A stretch of DNA of 64,000 bases. Origin: Albula goreensis (Eukaryota > Chordata > Actinopteri > Albuliformes > Albulidae). A model generated the notes under the pieces. It ran no database searches and was not told the origin of the DNA. It worked only from the letters and a program-made list of their open reading frames with translations. Shown here piece after piece: positions 61,300 to 64,000 of this stretch (positions are counted from its first letter, which is position 1; each line of letters opens with the position of its first letter). The stretch lies in the NCBI GenBank assembly GCA_022829145.1, contig CM040743.1, positions 30,369,646 to 30,433,645 on the forward strand, given 5' to 3'. Both the position numbers and the translations under genes were made by a program.

Positions 61300-64000
61300 T
61301 CAGTTGGAGTCCAGAGAAGTAAGAGTATTTACATACGAGATGATAGGCTGCCATCTTTTGTAAAAGTTAACAGTCGAGCCTCTAACGGAATATTTCACCT
61401 TTTCTAATGAAAGAAAGGATATTAAGTCACTCAGCCAAGATGTAGGAGAAGGAGAGTTGGGGCTTTTCCATTGTAACAAAATCCGTCTGCGGGCTATAAG
61501 AGATGCGAAAGCAACAACGTCAGAATGTATCCTTGTCAGATTGTTTGATATGGGGGGTACTCCAAAAATGGCTATCAACGGGAATGTTCCAGTGTGATAT
61601 TAAGGGCTTCGCCCTAACATTTTAAAGAAACAAGACCAGAACTCCTTTAATTTTGGACAAGAAAAAACGTATGAGTATGATCTGCTGGTGACCAGCCACA
61701 TCTATCACAAGCGTCACCTGTACCTGGGAAAAGCCTACTAAGCTTAGCCTTCGTGTAGTGAATCCTATGTAGGACTTTAAATTGTATAAGGTTAAGACGG
61801 GCACATGAAGAAGTAGAATTAACCCTGATTAATGCCTCCTCCCAGCACTCATCTGACATGACAAACTCAAGCTCCTTCTCCCACTTACCCTGATCCCAGC
61901 AAGAGAGCCCAGACCTGAGGAAGATATAAGGTCATATAAAGTTGAGATCCTACCCCCGCGCCTTAGGAAGTGAAAGCACCTCAGTAAGTAGGGAACCCGC
62001 TGGAAGCTGAGGGTAGGATTCGAAATGTGTTTGAGCATAATTACGAGCCTGAAAATAACGAAACATATGAGACTGGGGTAGATTGTACTTAACTCGAAGA
62101 TCATTAAAAGCAGCAAATGAGCCTTCTAAATATAAATCTGAGAAATGAGCCAGACCTCTTCCTCTCCACAGGTTAAAAGTTGCATCTAATGTAGAAGGAG
62201 GGAACAAATGATTATTGCAAATAGGGCTACGTGGGGTAGGGGCAGAAAGTTTGAAATGTTGCCTGAATTGTTTCAAAATTTTCAAGGAAGAGAGCACAAT
62301 AGGGTTTTTAATGTAACTAGGACAAACAGAAGTCAGAGGGGCAGATACCAGAGCTGCTAGAGATGATGGGCAGGAGGTGTACTCCTCCATTCTACACCAA
62401 TCAAGGTTGGGAGAGATGCACCAATCATGAATTTTTTGTAAATTGGCTGCCCAATAATAGAATAAAAAGTTAGGCAATGCAAGACCTCCATTCCGCTGAC
62501 TTCTTTGCAGAACTGCTCTACGTGCTCTTGGGTTTTTACCAGCCCAAATAAACTTTGAAAATACCTGGTTTAACATGTAAAAAAAGGCTTTTGGTAAAAA
62601 TATAGGAAGACACTGGAAAAGAAACAAAGTCTGGGCAGAATGTTCATCTTAATAGAATTAATTCTGCCCATCACAGAGAGAGGAAGAGCATCCCAGCGCT
62701 TCAGATCAGATTTAATTTCCATCACCAACTTTGTAAAATTATTCTGTTTAAGAGAGAGGAAGGAGCGGGCAATGTTGACACCTAAATAACGGAAACTACT
62801 GTGGGCCAGTCGAAATGGTAAGTTACCTGATGAAATTTGTTTGGCAGCTTCATTAATAGGAAAGCACTCACTTTTACTGATGTTTAATTTATAGCCGAAA
62901 CGACCGAGGTCACAAAATTTGTAAAATATTATCTACACTTTTAACCGGGTCTGTAACATAAAGCAAAAGGTCATCGGCATAAAGCGATACTCGATGTTCT
63001 AATCCAGACCTATAGATACCAGTAAAGAGAGAGGAAGATTTGAGAGCAATGGAGAGAGGCTCCACTGCAAGGGCGAAGAGTAGGGGGGACAATGGGCAAC
63101 CCTGACGGGTTCCTCTTGTTAAAGGGAAATAGTCAGACCTTTGCGAGTTCGTTGTTACACAAGCAGTAGGGGCAGAGTATAAAGTTGTATCCAAGAAATG
63201 AATTTAGACCCAAAACCAAATTTCCCCAAAACAAAAACAGATAATCCCATTCAACCCGATCGAAGGCTTTCTCTGCGTCTAATGCAATAACCATTTCGGC
63301 AGCTCGGCGTCGTCAGGAGAAAGCACAATATTTAACAGCCTTCTAATGTTTGATGATAGTTGTCGTCCTCTGATAAACCCCGTTTGGTTTTCTGAAATAA
63401 TGTCAGGTAGACAAGGATCTAGACGACAAGCTAAAACTTTGGCTAAGAGCTTTACATCTGAATTCAACAAACTTATTGGCCTCCAGCTACCACATTCTTT
63501 TGGGTCCTTGTCTTTCTTAAGAATAAGAGAGATTGAAGCCTGATTTAAAGTTGGGGGGAGGGAGCCTTGTTCCAGAGAATCATTGAACATATCTAATAGT
63601 AATGGGGCAAGTAGGTGAGAAAATTTTTTATAAAAGTCAACCGGAAAACCATCCGGACCTGGCGCTTTGTTATTTTGCATTGATTTGAGACCAGTGGCAA
63701 CCTCCTCCAACCGTATGGGTTCATCTAAATTATTCTTAATATTAGAATCTATAGTAGGAATATCTAAGCTATCAAAAACAATTCCATTGTTGTCTTATTT
63801 GCAGGGGATTCAGATTTGTAGAGATTAGAGTAAAAGGAGGCAAAAGCAGAGTTTATTTTAATCGAATCAGTAGTTATGGAGTGGGAGGAGTCATAAATTT
63901 GAGGTATGAAATTAGAAGCAGACTGATGTTTAAGTTGGCGGGCTAAAAGACGGCTGGCTTTGTCGCCATATTCATAGTATGTCCCTTTAGTGCGTCTTAG
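61300..64000 (-). pseudogene. LINE ORF2 (reverse transcriptase region), frameshifted
   Basis: In minus-strand order: linker with YYEYGDKASRLLARQL (about 63,990); RT start NNKAPGPDGFPVDFYKKF and WRPISLLNSDVKLLAKVLA (63,710-63,300); QTGFIRGRQ; the catalytic block ALDAEKAFDRVEW (about 63,290); RGTRQGCPLSPLLFALAVEP and the YADD catalytic motif (63,194-62,910); a degraded stretch 62,905-62,640; then the 225-codon piece 62,627-61,950 (LPKAFFYMLNQVFSKFIWAG); DACDRCGWSPADHTH zinc-knuckle-like region (61,859-61,647); and the terminal LEKVKYSVRGSTVNFYKRWQ block ending at 61,300. Frame changes occur near 63,790, 63,305, 63,200, 61,950 and 61,650, so it is inactive although catalytic residues survive. 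Confidence 0.9.

Larger units (their letters stand above)
60915..64000 (-). mobile_element. L1/Tx1-clade LINE, 3' part, continuing past the right edge
   Basis: About 3.1 kb of a non-LTR retrotransposon on the minus strand. It holds the linker, reverse transcriptase and C-terminal region of ORF2, then a 3' untranslated region. The endonuclease and ORF1 would lie beyond 64,000. The 3' end is near 60,915-60,945, where the minus strand has CCAATAAAAAAAATG and a second A-run, consistent with a polyadenylation signal and tail. Motif style (NNKAPGPDGFPVDFYK, RGTRQGCPLSPLLFA, YADD) fits the L1 superfamily of fish, including its Tx1-like branch. Confidence 0.9.

Noticed and set aside
1..64000. CRISPR arrays, prokaryotic operons, phage or plasmid functions
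   Set aside because: Composition, repeat content and lack of dense coding frames indicate vertebrate nuclear DNA; no spaced identical repeats other than microsatellites and the minisatellite were seen.

Overview
The window reads as vertebrate, most likely ray-finned fish, nuclear DNA. It is AT-rich (by eye, well under 40% GC), has no dense gene packing and no operon-like layout. It carries long (AC)n/(GT)n microsatellites and fossils of transposons typical of teleosts: Tc1/mariner, PIF/Harbinger, an L1/Tx1-type LINE, a gypsy-type LTR retroelement and tRNA-derived SINEs. I found no complete host protein-coding gene and no rRNA, tRNA, CRISPR or prokaryotic feature. The best guess is a large intron or a gene desert; the species cannot be fixed from the sequence.

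Layout. 1-9 kb: mostly unique AT-rich DNA with a possible small exon at the very left edge, an (ATT)11 microsatellite, a possible LTR-like block near 3.0-3.5 kb, a 160-bp inverted-repeat element near 4.9 kb, a CCAAT-box cluster near 5.4-5.7 kb and the left end of a Tc1/mariner element near 7.5 kb. 9-15 kb is the richest transposon zone: an 880-bp internally deleted Tc1 element with both ends, an old dispersed fish repeat near 10.4 kb, and a dead Tc1-like element near 13-14.9 kb split by a 1,049-bp PIF/Harbinger element that still holds a remnant of its Myb-like gene. 15-28 kb: two long dinucleotide microsatellites, an octamer-motif cluster, a good CTCF-like motif, a 78-bp exon-like segment (22,720-22,797) and an isolated GC-rich island near 26.8 kb. 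28-36 kb: a LINE-3'-end-like tail, a degenerate 33-bp minisatellite that repeats a CCAAT-box sequence, a SINE and two minus-strand coding-like segments. 36-60 kb: a second SINE, a gypsy pol fossil near 47.6-49.2 kb, an (AC)n tract and a diverged fish repeat, otherwise unique DNA. 60.9-64 kb: the 3' half of an L1/Tx1-clade LINE on the minus strand, running off the right edge, with its ORF2 broken by several frameshifts.

No new multi-gene system was found. The items most worth a second look are the CCAAT minisatellite, the nested Tc1/Harbinger insertion, the duplicated transposon end at 9.93-9.98 kb, and the exon-like segments at 22.7 and 34.9 kb. Those two lie on opposite strands and may belong to different transcripts or be chance. 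All similarity statements come from recalled family patterns, not from a database search.
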